Virus record (IMG/VR): IMGVR_UViG_3300030102_006903
Location: 1 to 64,000 of that record
Reading direction: 5' to 3' (one strand)
Origin: a virus
DNA: 64,000 nt
The notes below the pieces were generated by a model. That model had not been told where the DNA came from. It worked only from the letters and a program-made list of their open reading frames with translations, and did no database searches. A program made the position numbers and the translations under genes. This document shows positions 15,234 through 23,640 of the stretch, piece by piece. Every line of letters begins with the position of its first letter. Within the stretch, counting starts at the first letter, position 1.

Positions 15234-15722
15234 TTAACTTAATTCTTTTTTGAATCTTTCCCAATCAAATGCAGAGCCAGGGTCAACTTTTCCTTTTCCC
15301 TTTCCTCTAACATGGTCTCCACTACAATCAGAATGTCTAACTACATTTTCCGCAGGAATATCATATTTATCCATCCACCATTTACAAGTAGATAATGCTG
15401 ATTGAAATTGTTCTTCAGTATAAGTTCCTTCTTGTTCAATTTCTTTTAAAAATGAATCATATGTTTGTTTTCCAGGTACTAATAATTCAAACCCTAAGTA
15501 ATGGGAATTAAGATGTTGTAAACCATTCCATTCTGATTTACCTGCATGAGCTGCTTTTCCAGGTGATGATATCATCTTTTCATATGTACCATCTGGATGT
15601 ATAAATCCATGTACTGATAATTTTAATTCTTTTAGAAATTGGTGAGCTGTTATCCATTCACCTTCCCATTGAAGATATTCTCCCATACTGTGTACTACGA
15701 TTCCTTTGGGTACTATTGCCAT
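15234..15722 (-). CDS. N-acetylmuramoyl-L-alanine amidase endolysin
   Basis: 162 aa, a single amidase_2 (T7 lysozyme-like) domain covering the whole protein. Zinc-site residues fit H11 (VVHSM), H130 (VVRHSD) and D147 (KVDPG). It cuts the bond between muramic acid and the stem peptide. No signal peptide and no cell-wall binding domain, so release needs a holin. A clear SD (AAGGAG) precedes ATG 15722. Confidence 0.93.
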   Translation of the reverse strand: MAIVPKGIVVHSMGEYLQWEGEWITAHQFLKELKLSVHGFIHPDGTYEKMISSPGKAAHAGKSEWNGLQHLNSHYLGFELLVPGKQTYDSFLKEIEQEGTYTEEQFQSALSTCKWWMDKYDIPAENVVRHSDCSGDHVRGKGKGKVDPGSAFDWERFKKELS

Positions 15723-15731
15723 TTTTTCTCC

Positions 15732-16091
15732 TTATCTTATTTTCTTTAGAATGGGTTCTATATCTAATGCTATTGCATATTGGTCAAGATGTCTGTAATC
15801 AATAGGTACAAACTTTTGTTTTGTTTTCTTTGATGCAAATTCTGCTAATTGTTTACAGATATCATCTTTTGGGATACTACCCAAAGTAATAATCTTATCT
15901 AAATCTTTTGAACTTTTTGGGATACAAGTTAAAGTTGGTCCTTCACCTAAGAAATTAGGATATGCATAATTAAACTTGAACTCAACTTGTTGAGATGGTA
16001 GTTCCGCATCTTTTGCTTTTGATTGGAGTAGAACTTTTGCATTTCCATAAAAATGTACTCTTTCGTTAAGTAAATTTGTTAATTTAATCAT
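15732..16091 (-). CDS. Hypothetical protein with N-terminal LLNE tag
   Basis: 119 aa. The first ten residues MIKLTNLLNE nearly match the starts of the genes at 18167 and 21332, which are otherwise unrelated. The body is alpha/beta, soluble and unrecognised. The shared tag suggests targeting to the prohead and trimming at L-x-E. It overlaps the stop of the 624-aa gene by 4 nt. Confidence 0.8.
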   Translation of the reverse strand: MIKLTNLLNERVHFYGNAKVLLQSKAKDAELPSQQVEFKFNYAYPNFLGEGPTLTCIPKSSKDLDKIITLGSIPKDDICKQLAEFASKKTKQKFVPIDYRHLDQYAIALDIEPILKKIR

Positions 16092-17962
16092 CTTATTTTA
16101 AATGGTATATCGTGGTCTTTCCAAAATTTATTAAGTGTATTTCTTAAATCCTTAACTAACTTTGCAGATTTTTTTCTATTTTCAGGTGTGTTCGTATCTA
16201 ATCTTCCTTGTGGAATAATTCCTTTAATGTAATTAGTGACAGGAAATACACCTACTTCAGTTACAGAGTTTTGACCAAATTGGTCTCCTTTAGTAAACTC
16301 ATATGAACCTGCAGTGCTATATTCATCTATATCTCTGTTGATTGCATCTTTGGGTTTTGGTGTTCCTTTTAATCTTGCTTCTTTATCATCAATAAAAGAG
16401 AAATCTAATCTTTGGCCATATTCATCTATTGTTTTAGGGAATTTCGTTCTCTTTGCAAGTTGGTAAAGTTTTTTAACATCAGCTGGATTGTTTCTATTGA
16501 ACTTATCTGCATTCTTTTTATCTTTGAATATTGCTGATATTAATTTATTACCATCACGCATCATTATGATAATACCTTTTTTACCAAAAAATCTTTCAGT
16601 TTCAACTTTTACCTCGTTTACTGCCATTGAAGGTTTTTTTGCAACATTAATTACTTTGTTTTGTTTTATGTATTCAACTGCATCTTTGTAATCAACTTTG
16701 AATTTTTTAGATAATTTTTTTATATTGTTTGGGGTAAACTGATTAAATTTCATTCTATCTAATGCTTTATCAAATGCAGATGGAACAAAAAGTCTTTCGT
16801 TTACTGTTCTGTAAACTTGTCTTACAACTTTTCTATTTTTTAATAAATCAATATTAACCTTTAAACCTTTTCTTTCCATATCCTTTTTGAATTTGGAAAA
16901 TAACTTATCATTATATTTAGAATCTCTTACTGTCTTAACAACTTTATTACCTTTATATGCATATGCAACATATTGTTCATTTTCGTTTACAGGTGTTTGT
17001 TTATTTGTTAATCCTACTTCTTCATCTTCATCAGCGTTTTCAATATCTGGTTGACCATGATTTGTTTTCTTAAAGTTTGTTCCACCACTATAATCTCTTT
17101 TCTTTCCTCTTAACGCTGTGTGATAATCTGAAACTCTTCCTTGCATATAATTCTGAGGAACACCTTTAGATTCATCAACACCTTCATAGATAGATTTAAG
17201 ATATTTGATAAACTCTTTATCATTTTTCATTTTCTTAAAATCTCTATCCGCAAATACATTTTTTACAAAATCTCTTACATTTTTGGAATCTTGTCTGATT
17301 TGGTCTAATGTAGAAAACATTCCTTCTTTCATTTTCTTCTTACCCTTTTTACCTTTTGCTTTATATCCACTAGCAAATGCTGCTCTTCTTTGTGCATCAG
17401 ATGCAAATCCTTCATCTCTTGGTCCTTCATTATCACCATAATTTACATTATCGTTGAATATGCTTGTTTTATGTTTATCAAGTTTCAACTTTTTTAATAA
17501 ATCATAAATCTGATATATTTCACTATCTCTATTATGACCAGAATATAATTCTATATCTATTGTTTTTCCATCGAGTGATGCACCCTTAAACTTTCTATTG
17601 ATTTTCTTTAAACCTAAATTTAATGCCTTTAGTACTTTTGGAGATACTCTTTCATCCATATTATCATACCCATCATCATCTCTCAACCCTTTTTGTGGAG
17701 CATATCCATGTGAACCACTACCACCAAGTTTATCACCACCCATTTTATTTGCGTATTCTTTAAATGCTTTTAGGATTTGTTCTTTTACTTTTTTTGGAAT
17801 ACCACTATGTTTTGTAGAAGCAAAATCTTTTGCATCAGATTTTTTTATGGTTTTAGCAACATCTCTTACTGATTGGGTTACATCAGATGGTTTTACATCA
17901 CCCTTGTTCAATGCATGAACAATGCCCATAAATTTTTGTTGTTGTTTTGATTTTGCTGGCAT
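16088..17962 (-). CDS. DUF3008-containing large phage protein (624 aa)
   Basis: 624 aa, highly basic and low in hydrophobic segments. The N-terminus (MPAKSKQQQKFMGIVHALNKG, then DFASTKHSGIPKKV) matches DUF3008, seen at the start of many T4-like marine phage proteins. The middle is Lys/Gly-rich, probably disordered, with KMKEGMFSTLDQIRQDSKNV. The C-terminal 180 residues look folded. Possibly an internal head or core component. A TATATTTATA motif and a weak SD lie just upstream. Confidence 0.8.
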   Translation of the reverse strand: MPAKSKQQQKFMGIVHALNKGDVKPSDVTQSVRDVAKTIKKSDAKDFASTKHSGIPKKVKEQILKAFKEYANKMGGDKLGGSGSHGYAPQKGLRDDDGYDNMDERVSPKVLKALNLGLKKINRKFKGASLDGKTIDIELYSGHNRDSEIYQIYDLLKKLKLDKHKTSIFNDNVNYGDNEGPRDEGFASDAQRRAAFASGYKAKGKKGKKKMKEGMFSTLDQIRQDSKNVRDFVKNVFADRDFKKMKNDKEFIKYLKSIYEGVDESKGVPQNYMQGRVSDYHTALRGKKRDYSGGTNFKKTNHGQPDIENADEDEEVGLTNKQTPVNENEQYVAYAYKGNKVVKTVRDSKYNDKLFSKFKKDMERKGLKVNIDLLKNRKVVRQVYRTVNERLFVPSAFDKALDRMKFNQFTPNNIKKLSKKFKVDYKDAVEYIKQNKVINVAKKPSMAVNEVKVETERFFGKKGIIIMMRDGNKLISAIFKDKKNADKFNRNNPADVKKLYQLAKRTKFPKTIDEYGQRLDFSFIDDKEARLKGTPKPKDAINRDIDEYSTAGSYEFTKGDQFGQNSVTEVGVFPVTNYIKGIIPQGRLDTNTPENRKKSAKLVKDLRNTLNKFWKDHDIPFKIR

Positions 17963-17980
17963 AATTATTCCTTTTACTTA

Positions 17981-17990
17981 TATAAATATA
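17981..17990 (-). promoter_or_regulatory. TATATTTATA motif (candidate late promoter)
   Basis: TATATTTATA on the minus strand, 18 nt before ATG 17962 of the DUF3008 gene, with an AAGGA SD-like sequence in between. Confidence 0.4.
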
Positions 17991-18002
17991 AGGAAATTTA
18001 GT

Positions 18003-18167
18003 TTAATCATTAGACGGGAGGTTTATGATAATATTATTATCCTTTGACTGTACCTTAAAATCTGAGGGTGAGAGGTTTGTATAATATTTTTCGTAGTATT
18101 TAACTCTATTGAAATTTTGTTGAGGTTCTTCGTTGATTTGTTTTAATAAATCGGTGAGTTTAATCAA
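18003..18167 (-). CDS. Small protein with LL tag, TTG start (54 aa)
   Basis: I place the start at TTG 18167, giving MIKLTDLLKQINEEPQQ, which aligns with the tag MIKLTNLLNE of the 119-aa protein. The alternative ATG further upstream lies well inside the lipoprotein gene and gives an unlikely leader. The start overlaps the lipoprotein stop by 8 nt. The remainder is polar and unrecognised. Candidate packaged peptide. Confidence 0.65.
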   Translation of the reverse strand: MIKLTDLLKQINEEPQQNFNRVKYYEKYYTNLSPSDFKVQSKDNNIIINLPSND

Positions 18168-19218
18168 TGTTGTTTCTGCCCACACTACCTCTACTAGAAC
18201 CTGCTCCACTACCAACTGATGAACCTCTACTAATATTTGATGATGGTGGTGGGGAATAACTTCTTACTGGTGGTGAAGAACTTCTAATGTTGTTATTATT
18301 TGGTGGAGTATAATAGTTTCTAATATTGTTGTTATTATTTCTATAATTATTATTACCGTTTTCTACTCTATTATAGTTTCTGATATTGTTAGGAACATTA
18401 TTAGGATTATTGTATGTTCTTACTTTTACATTTGAATTTTCAAGTTTTTCAAATAATCTTCCAATAAAGGTTCTATCTTGATTATTAACTATTACATCCA
18501 CATCATTTGGATTAGGAATTCTATTTCTATCACCATAGTTTCTTGGAGGAGTTATAACATCGTTTCCTCTACTAATTCTTATGTTAGGATTTGCTATTAC
18601 ATTATTATTACCATTACCTCTTCTATTACCATTTGGAGTTACTACAATTCCATTAGAACCTCTCCTACCTATGTTATATGAGATGTTTTGATTTTCTCTA
18701 TTGAAGTTATATGCAATACCTTGGTTATATCTGAACCAGTTTCCATCATACCAATTACTTGGATAATACCATCTATAAGGATTGTATCTGTATCCATAGT
18801 AATAAGGGTCACCATATCCGAACCATCCATTGTTCCAATGACTCCAATAATAGAATGGATAGTTCTGTGCCCAATTCCACCAATAATCATGTCTGTTCCA
18901 ATAGAAATCCCATCGAGAAACTTGACTTCTCCATAATCTATTGTTGAAATAAAAATCAGAGTGCCATGAATATGGTTGATTTTGTGCGTATAAGGAGTAA
19001 TTCCATCTGAACTTCCAATTATTTTTGAACATTCTATGGACATCCCATTCAGAATCTAAAACATCTATTTTGATGGTATCACCCGTCTGTTCAACAATAC
19101 CATACATTGGGTCATTGTTGTAATATGATGCTAGACGATATTGACTACCACAACTTGAAAAGAGGAATAAAACTAATAATCCTCCCAATAATCGAAAAAG
19201 TGAACTTGGAATCTTCAT
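18160..19218 (-). CDS. Tyr/Trp/Asn-rich outer-surface lipoprotein
   Basis: 352 aa from ATG 19218. Signal peptide with lipobox LFLFSSC, cut before Cys. The mature part has a Trp/Tyr-rich region (about 85-165, many WNxxYYW-type units) followed by Asn/Arg/Ser/Pro low-complexity repeats. This composition is typical of Bacteroidota envelope proteins rather than phage virion proteins. Start codon choice: the motif CTATATTTATAG ends only 4 nt before this ATG, which would make the transcript almost leaderless. It may coat the infected cell or bind glycans; function unknown. Confidence 0.8.
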   Translation of the reverse strand: MKIPSSLFRLLGGLLVLFLFSSCGSQYRLASYYNNDPMYGIVEQTGDTIKIDVLDSEWDVHRMFKNNWKFRWNYSLYAQNQPYSWHSDFYFNNRLWRSQVSRWDFYWNRHDYWWNWAQNYPFYYWSHWNNGWFGYGDPYYYGYRYNPYRWYYPSNWYDGNWFRYNQGIAYNFNRENQNISYNIGRRGSNGIVVTPNGNRRGNGNNNVIANPNIRISRGNDVITPPRNYGDRNRIPNPNDVDVIVNNQDRTFIGRLFEKLENSNVKVRTYNNPNNVPNNIRNYNRVENGNNNYRNNNNNIRNYYTPPNNNNIRSSSPPVRSYSPPPSSNISRGSSVGSGAGSSRGSVGRNNID

Positions 19219-19222
19219 ACAC

Positions 19223-19234
19223 CTATAAATATAG
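19223..19234 (-). promoter_or_regulatory. TATATTTATA motif (candidate leaderless promoter)
   Basis: CTATATTTATAG on the minus strand, followed by GTGT and then ATG 19218. It lies between the lipoprotein and HAD genes. Confidence 0.45.
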
Positions 19235-19238
19235 AATT

Positions 19239-19766
19239 TTAGTGTTTTATGTGTTGAACCCTCCACTTAACATCCTTTTTTCTAAGCATTTGTTTAGTGG
19301 CGTTAACATTTTTTAAGGAATCATCAGCAAAATAAACATCATCATAACCTTCATTATCAATCTTATCTTCAATCCAATCTGCTTTATCTTTTGGATTGTT
19401 AGATGCTAATGCGGTTACATATATTTTACTCATATTAATACCGATATCTTTTAGATATTGTCTTATCGGTTTGTGTGCTGCTCTGGCAGTTAGGATATGA
19501 ACTCCTTGTCCACCACTTGATGCTACGATTCTTCGTAGTACTGAAGTTATCTTTTTAATCTCATTTGGATTTTGAACTTTTTGAAAATCTCTAAAATCAA
19601 ATTCATCACCTGGTTTTTCTTTATATACTGCATACTGACCAGGTGTAAGTTTTCTTGTCTTACCTTTATTGGTTACATAAATAAAAGATGTGGTCTTTAC
19701 CAGAGTATCATCAAAATCGAATACTCTGAGTTTCTTTGATTCCACAAATAAACTTCGTAATAACAT
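19239..19766 (-). CDS. HAD-superfamily phosphatase with N-terminal tag
   Basis: 175 aa. MLLRSLFVES at the start resembles a prohead-targeting tag (F-V-E before Ser). HAD motif I FDFDDTL follows directly near residue 17, motif II is at ILTAR, and motif IV at YFADDS. Phage homologues with an N-terminal extension before the DFDDT motif are common in T4-like genomes. The enzyme would remove phosphate from a small molecule or nucleic-acid end. Packaging in the head is inferred from the tag. Confidence 0.85.
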   Translation of the reverse strand: MLLRSLFVESKKLRVFDFDDTLVKTTSFIYVTNKGKTRKLTPGQYAVYKEKPGDEFDFRDFQKVQNPNEIKKITSVLRRIVASSGGQGVHILTARAAHKPIRQYLKDIGINMSKIYVTALASNNPKDKADWIEDKIDNEGYDDVYFADDSLKNVNATKQMLRKKDVKWRVQHIKH

Positions 19767-19769
19767 ATC

Positions 19770-20156
19770 TTATATAAATAGTTTGTAATCTTTTTCGAAA
19801 CTAATAGCTTCTTTCTCATATGGGTGAGATACATAATCATGACCCATATTGTAATATCTTTTGAACCAAGTTGGTGATTGTAGGTAGTGAATGTATTCGT
19901 GAATAAGAGTTTGAATAACCATTTTCTTACTTTTCATCTGTGGATAGTAAACACTAATCTCATTCATCATAGAACAATACTCAGCATGACATTTATCTTC
20001 ATCACCTTGAGCACCTTCTTCACCACTATATTTTTCGTAGATGTTTTTGTGGAGTTCTACATAAGGAGTACATTCTTGGAATTTAGAGAACCCATAGTGT
20101 TTCTCTATCTTTGGAAACACTTCATCGATAATATTTTGAACTTTTTCTTTTATCAT
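19770..20156 (-). CDS. HExxH metallopeptidase-like protein
   Basis: 128 aa. It contains LIHEYIHYLQSP, a HExxH zinc site preceded by a helix, followed by HDYVSHPYEKEA, which may give the third ligand (Glu). The pattern resembles SprT/eCIS-core or minigluzincin-type proteins. Cys residues mid-protein (KCHAEYC) could also bind metal. The role is unknown, possibly processing of a phage or host protein. Three nt separate it from the HAD gene. Confidence 0.75.
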   Translation of the reverse strand: MIKEKVQNIIDEVFPKIEKHYGFSKFQECTPYVELHKNIYEKYSGEEGAQGDEDKCHAEYCSMMNEISVYYPQMKSKKMVIQTLIHEYIHYLQSPTWFKRYYNMGHDYVSHPYEKEAISFEKDYKLFI

Positions 20157-20157
20157 A

Positions 20158-20313
20158 TTAAAATTGTATTAAATCAATTGCCATTTCACCAGTTGGATTT
20201 CCATTTTTAGTAATTTCGTAGTTAGGGTCTGAACCATTCATCATCACATAATTGATTAATTCATCAATCGAGTCAAAAGTTTCAGAGAAAAAAGAACAAT
20301 CTAAAGAATACAT
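20158..20313 (-). CDS. Small acidic protein (51 aa)
   Basis: 51 codons from ATG 20313 to TAA 20158-20160, ending one base before the HExxH gene start. Its own Bacteroidota-type promoter lies 37 nt upstream, which makes it very likely real. Acidic, one Cys, no motif recognised. Confidence 0.75.
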   Translation of the reverse strand: MYSLDCSFFSETFDSIDELINYVMMNGSDPNYEITKNGNPTGEMAIDLIQF

Positions 20314-20349
20314 AGTTTAAGTTTTAAGTGTTATTAATTATTTACATAG

Positions 20350-20381
20350 TAAATATACGAAAAAAAAATGAGAAATCCTAA
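20350..20381 (-). promoter_or_regulatory. Bacteroidota-type promoter for the 51-aa gene
   Basis: TTAGG (20381-20377), 19-nt spacer ending TTTCG, TATATTTA (20357-20350) on the minus strand. It also could drive the HExxH and HAD genes that follow. Confidence 0.75.
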
Positions 20382-20392
20382 TTTTTTAACAA

Positions 20393-21031
20393 TTATTTTT
20401 CTAAATATGAAGAAATATATCCAGCTATTCTACCTGCTTTGATTTGTAGTTTTTCCCACTGGTCTTTGGTGAGTTTTTTCTTTCTTGTAACATAATCAAT
20501 TCCTAATGTACCAACAAATTTTTCATCTAAGGTGAACATTGGAATAACATATGAAGATTTAGTTCCTACTGATTCTGCTGCTCCTTTTAATCCAAAATGT
20601 TTAATTGATTTATCTTTGTAATCTGGTATGAATATACCTTTCTTTTCACCATTTAACATATGGTCGAATGCAAGTGGATAAAGTGATGTGGGGATATTAT
20701 TAAAAGTATGTGATACTGATGAAACACCTATTTTTGTAACTTCATAGAATATTGAAAACTTTTGGATTGATTTACCGGTTGGATAAAAGTTTCCACCATT
20801 ATGAAATTGAGAAATCCAAACTCTACATGATTCGAATTCTTCTCTCATCTCTTCCAACTCATTATTGATGAGGGTGGTGTTTGCAATTGTTTCTCTTACT
20901 TTATCTCTTTTCTTTTCTTGTCTTTGTTTGTGATATCTATCTATTATCAGATAAAGTACAGGCCCAACTACACCAGTTAAAAATGCTCCTAGTAGTTCCA
21001 TAATGTTAGTATTATTATCAATTATCTCCAT
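20393..21031 (-). CDS. Membrane-anchored GAF-like domain protein
   Basis: 212 aa. One N-terminal membrane helix (about 12-30), a charged coiled segment, then a GAF-like sensor domain (about 65-205) with SQFHNGG and a C-terminal FVGTLGIDYV strand motif. GAF domains bind small ligands or report cell state. Starts at ATG 21031 (14-nt overlap with the tagged gene); ATG 21001 is an alternative. No catalytic output domain, so it may act by binding alone. Confidence 0.75.
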   Translation of the reverse strand: MEIIDNNTNIMELLGAFLTGVVGPVLYLIIDRYHKQRQEKKRDKVRETIANTTLINNELEEMREEFESCRVWISQFHNGGNFYPTGKSIQKFSIFYEVTKIGVSSVSHTFNNIPTSLYPLAFDHMLNGEKKGIFIPDYKDKSIKHFGLKGAAESVGTKSSYVIPMFTLDEKFVGTLGIDYVTRKKKLTKDQWEKLQIKAGRIAGYISSYLEK

Positions 21032-21332
21032 CTTTTTCGTATTCGTCTAAATCTTCCATGTAATCAGCAACATTTTGTAGATAATCAGATGCAAGAGATA
21101 ACTTTTCTTGTACCCAACCTTCTAACTCTTCAATGTCCCTTTTTTTTATATTATCATAAATGATTTTAGCGGAACGAACAGATGATTTTAGAGAAGATAA
21201 ACCCATACCTACTTCATGGTCATCTCCTTCTTTTATAACTTGTTCTGGTGATTTAAATGCGGTGTGATATGGATTAGAATATATCTTTCCAATTTCAAAT
21301 TTTTCAGATAATATGTCTTTTAACTTTATCAC
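21018..21332 (-). CDS. Hypothetical protein with LSE tag (104 aa)
   Basis: 104 aa. Opens MIKLKDILSEK, matching the tag shared with the genes at 16091 and 18167. The rest is alpha-helical and acidic at the end (DYMEDLDEYEKDGDN). Proposed head-packaged protein; no enzymatic motif. Confidence 0.75.
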   Translation of the reverse strand: MIKLKDILSEKFEIGKIYSNPYHTAFKSPEQVIKEGDDHEVGMGLSSLKSSVRSAKIIYDNIKKRDIEELEGWVQEKLSLASDYLQNVADYMEDLDEYEKDGDN

Positions 21333-22075
21333 TTTTTTATTTTACCTCTCTTAACATCTCTTTGTAATTCTTTCAGAGCATTGATTTGGTCTTGTATTGC
21401 TGATGCTAAATCTACATTTCTGTATTTAGCCTGTTTTCTAACTGCCAACATTGCAATTCTTTTTTCTTCAGTAGATGGTCCTTCGTTGATTGATTCTTTA
21501 ACACCATGTTGGTTATCCCAAACCTTACCAATCGCATTTCTATACTTTTTATCCTTTTCAAAATCTTTAAAAGTTGGACCATAATTCTTTTTCATGAGTG
21601 CAAAGAAAGCATCTATAAATTTATCTTTACTTTTGGGATATTTTTTTGCCAACTTTCCGAGTGTGATTTCATTCATCTCTATTTTTTCTTTATCAAGACC
21701 AGTTAACATATCTTGTTCTGCCTTTTTCATTTTCTTTTCTTGAGCTTTTACTTTGTGGTGGTGGTCTATGATTGCTTTTTTAGCTTTCTCTTTTTTCTTT
21801 GGGTCTTTTTCTGATACAAATGCTGATGCTAATCTTTTTTGGTCTTTCACCATACTTTGGTGTTTGAGTGCTTCTTTTTGATATGTACTTGCAAGTTTAT
21901 TAAAACCACGAGATGGTCCTCTAACTTCTGCCATTCTTTTAATTATTTCTTTAAGTTGCGATATTTTGAGTTTCATTTCGTTCCTTTTTTTTCTACCTGC
22001 ACAATGAGCTTTTTGTGAGAAACCTTTTGGATTATTACAATCTATACTTTTTTTATACTTATTACTCCACCCCAT
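21329..22075 (-). CDS. Conserved basic T4-like phage protein (248 aa)
   Basis: 248 aa, Lys-rich. The opening GWSNKYKKSIDCNNPKGFSQ and AHCAGRKK is a conserved start of proteins found in T4-like marine phages, with two Cys that could bind metal. An internal MKLKISQLKEIIKRMAE may be a secondary start or a tag. A TATATTTATA motif lies 7 nt before the ATG and no SD is seen. Possibly a virion-internal protein. Confidence 0.8.
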   Translation of the reverse strand: MGWSNKYKKSIDCNNPKGFSQKAHCAGRKKRNEMKLKISQLKEIIKRMAEVRGPSRGFNKLASTYQKEALKHQSMVKDQKRLASAFVSEKDPKKKEKAKKAIIDHHHKVKAQEKKMKKAEQDMLTGLDKEKIEMNEITLGKLAKKYPKSKDKFIDAFFALMKKNYGPTFKDFEKDKKYRNAIGKVWDNQHGVKESINEGPSTEEKRIAMLAVRKQAKYRNVDLASAIQDQINALKELQRDVKRGKIKK

Positions 22076-22082
22076 TATACTA

Positions 22083-22092
22083 TATAAATATA
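22083..22092 (-). promoter_or_regulatory. TATATTTATA motif (candidate leaderless promoter)
   Basis: TATATTTATA on the minus strand, 7 nt before ATG 22075. A downstream start would fall at or near the ATG. Confidence 0.45.
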
Positions 22093-22112
22093 AAGGTTTC
22101 TGTATATAAGTA

Positions 22113-22784
22113 TTAAATATCTAAATCCTCATAAAATTTTTCAATAAAAGAACCGAGTTGGATTGGGTTTTTTGGTTTTACCTTTTCAACTTTCAATGCT
22201 GATTTAATTTTTTTATAATTTTTATCACCAAACATTTTAGAAATAAAATTTTTTGACCTTTCCATTTCTATCAATCTTTCATTATAATAAAAGTAAAAAT
22301 CATTTTTCTTTTTAAACTCGGGGTCTGGTTTTTCTTGAATACCTGGTGTGTAATGAGCAATCTCCATTCTTAGGTATGTATCAGCAAGTAATTTAAAATT
22401 CTTTGTAGAATCGTAAAGTAACTCATAAAACTTACCATTTAAAGAAATAAAAGTATTGTTTTCAAATTTTACTTTTGAAACTTTATCAGATGATATAGAA
22501 AGAGGTTTCCAATCAGTTTCTATTTCAAATGTTTCCTCAATTAAGTTGTAATTTGTTATTACTCTTAGTGGAGTATCTGAATCGTACAATTCAAGTTCTG
22601 CTGGTTGGGATTCCTTAAAATAATATCTATTACCAACAAACGCAACTTCTTTTGGTGTATATTGTCTTGCTATTTCTCTTTGTAAAACATCTAAATCTGT
22701 TCTAAATTGTGATTCAAAGTTTTGGGTATCAAAGGATTGTCCGAAGATAAATCCTCCGAATAGTATAATTAATAAATTTTTCAT
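22113..22784 (-). CDS. Secreted flavobacterial-type protein
   Basis: 223 aa. N-terminal signal peptide LLIILFGGFIFGQ with a cut after GQ, a site very common in flavobacteria. The mature protein is charged with beta-type segments; no family recognised. It closes the envelope cassette and lies 2 nt after the PAP2 phosphatase gene, so the two probably work together. No lipobox, so it is likely periplasmic or surface-secreted. Confidence 0.8.
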   Translation of the reverse strand: MKNLLIILFGGFIFGQSFDTQNFESQFRTDLDVLQREIARQYTPKEVAFVGNRYYFKESQPAELELYDSDTPLRVITNYNLIEETFEIETDWKPLSISSDKVSKVKFENNTFISLNGKFYELLYDSTKNFKLLADTYLRMEIAHYTPGIQEKPDPEFKKKNDFYFYYNERLIEMERSKNFISKMFGDKNYKKIKSALKVEKVKPKNPIQLGSFIEKFYEDLDI

Positions 22785-22786
22785 GA

Positions 22787-23431
22787 TTATATTTTGTTGA
22801 TTATATATTCGTACATCCTACTACCTATTTCTTCTCCTAATTTTGAATCTGATGGATAGTGTGCTCCTCCGATATTTCGTGAATAGGATATTCTTTTACC
22901 TGCTTCGATAAAGGCATTTGTTTTAATTGGTAACTTTGTTTGTAATACCTTTCCGATTAAAATACCTTGTGCAGAATGACCAGAAGGGTAAGAAGGGGTT
23001 TTCATACTTTCAAGTATATTCTCACCCAACTTAATATTGTAATATTTAGCAAGTTGATACGGTCTTGGTCTATTAAAGTGATATTTAAGTTCTAACATTG
23101 AGCATGATTTAATCATTTCTTCAACCAAATCTTTTGGAAATGTTAGGGCATGTTCTTTACATACTTCTTCAAATACAGCTGAGATATCATCATGTTTTTC
23201 TACAAAATCTTTATCCTCAGGTAAATCTCTAAGAAACTTTAATTCTTCTAAAGTTTTAAGTGAATGATTTGCAGGTGGTTTTTTGTGGAAATACTTTGAC
23301 ATATCAAAATCTCTGAATAATCCTTTCGTTTTGACATATTCTATTTTTTCGGCGTGTTTTTTCTTCATACCATCTTTTGAATAGACAGCATTTTTAATAT
23401 TACCGATATTTTCCAAAGTAAATATAAACAT
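22787..23431 (-). CDS. PAP2-family (type 2 phosphatidic acid) phosphatase
   Basis: 214 aa. All three phosphatase motifs are present: KYHFNRPRP, PSGHS, and SRNIGGAHYPSD. The family removes phosphate from lipids such as undecaprenyl-PP or phosphatidate, or from soluble phosphate esters. Here there is no convincing set of membrane helices, so it resembles soluble acid phosphatases. No signal peptide is evident. A TATATTTATA motif ends 5 nt before the start. Confidence 0.9.
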   Translation of the reverse strand: MFIFTLENIGNIKNAVYSKDGMKKKHAEKIEYVKTKGLFRDFDMSKYFHKKPPANHSLKTLEELKFLRDLPEDKDFVEKHDDISAVFEEVCKEHALTFPKDLVEEMIKSCSMLELKYHFNRPRPYQLAKYYNIKLGENILESMKTPSYPSGHSAQGILIGKVLQTKLPIKTNAFIEAGKRISYSRNIGGAHYPSDSKLGEEIGSRMYEYIINKI

Positions 23432-23436
23432 ACAAC

Positions 23437-23446
23437 TATAAATATA
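23437..23446 (-). promoter_or_regulatory. TATATTTATA motif (candidate leaderless promoter)
   Basis: TATATTTATA on the minus strand, followed by GTTGT and then ATG 23431. The arrangement closely copies that at the Trp/Tyr-rich lipoprotein (GGTGT-ATG). Confidence 0.45.
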
Positions 23447-23454
23447 AAGTATTT

Positions 23455-23640
23455 TTACTTCTTGAATTTATTCCACAAATCAATTGCAGATGAAGTTAAT
23501 GATTCTACTCCCTTACCAACTTTTTTACTTATTTGTTTTGCAAGTGGTTTTGGTAAGAACTTTTCTAATTGTTTTTTAGTTTGTGATTTAGCAACAATCT
23601 TACTACCTTTTTCGATTATTTTTTCTTTAATTTTTCCCAT
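23455..23640 (-). CDS. Small basic helical protein (61 aa)
   Basis: 61 aa, Lys-rich amphipathic helix (KIKEKIIEKGSKIV, then LEKFLPKPLAKQISKK). It resembles membrane-binding or peptide-toxin-like helices, but no family is recognised. Starts inside the preceding 70-aa gene (25-nt overlap). Confidence 0.65.
   Translation of the reverse strand: MGKIKEKIIEKGSKIVAKSQTKKQLEKFLPKPLAKQISKKVGKGVESLTSSAIDLWNKFKK

Noticed and set aside
18669-19043. 124-codon alternative minus-strand frame in the Trp/Tyr-rich lipoprotein
   Set aside because: A +1 reading of a biased repeat; it has no start signal and lies wholly inside a gene with a clear lipobox.
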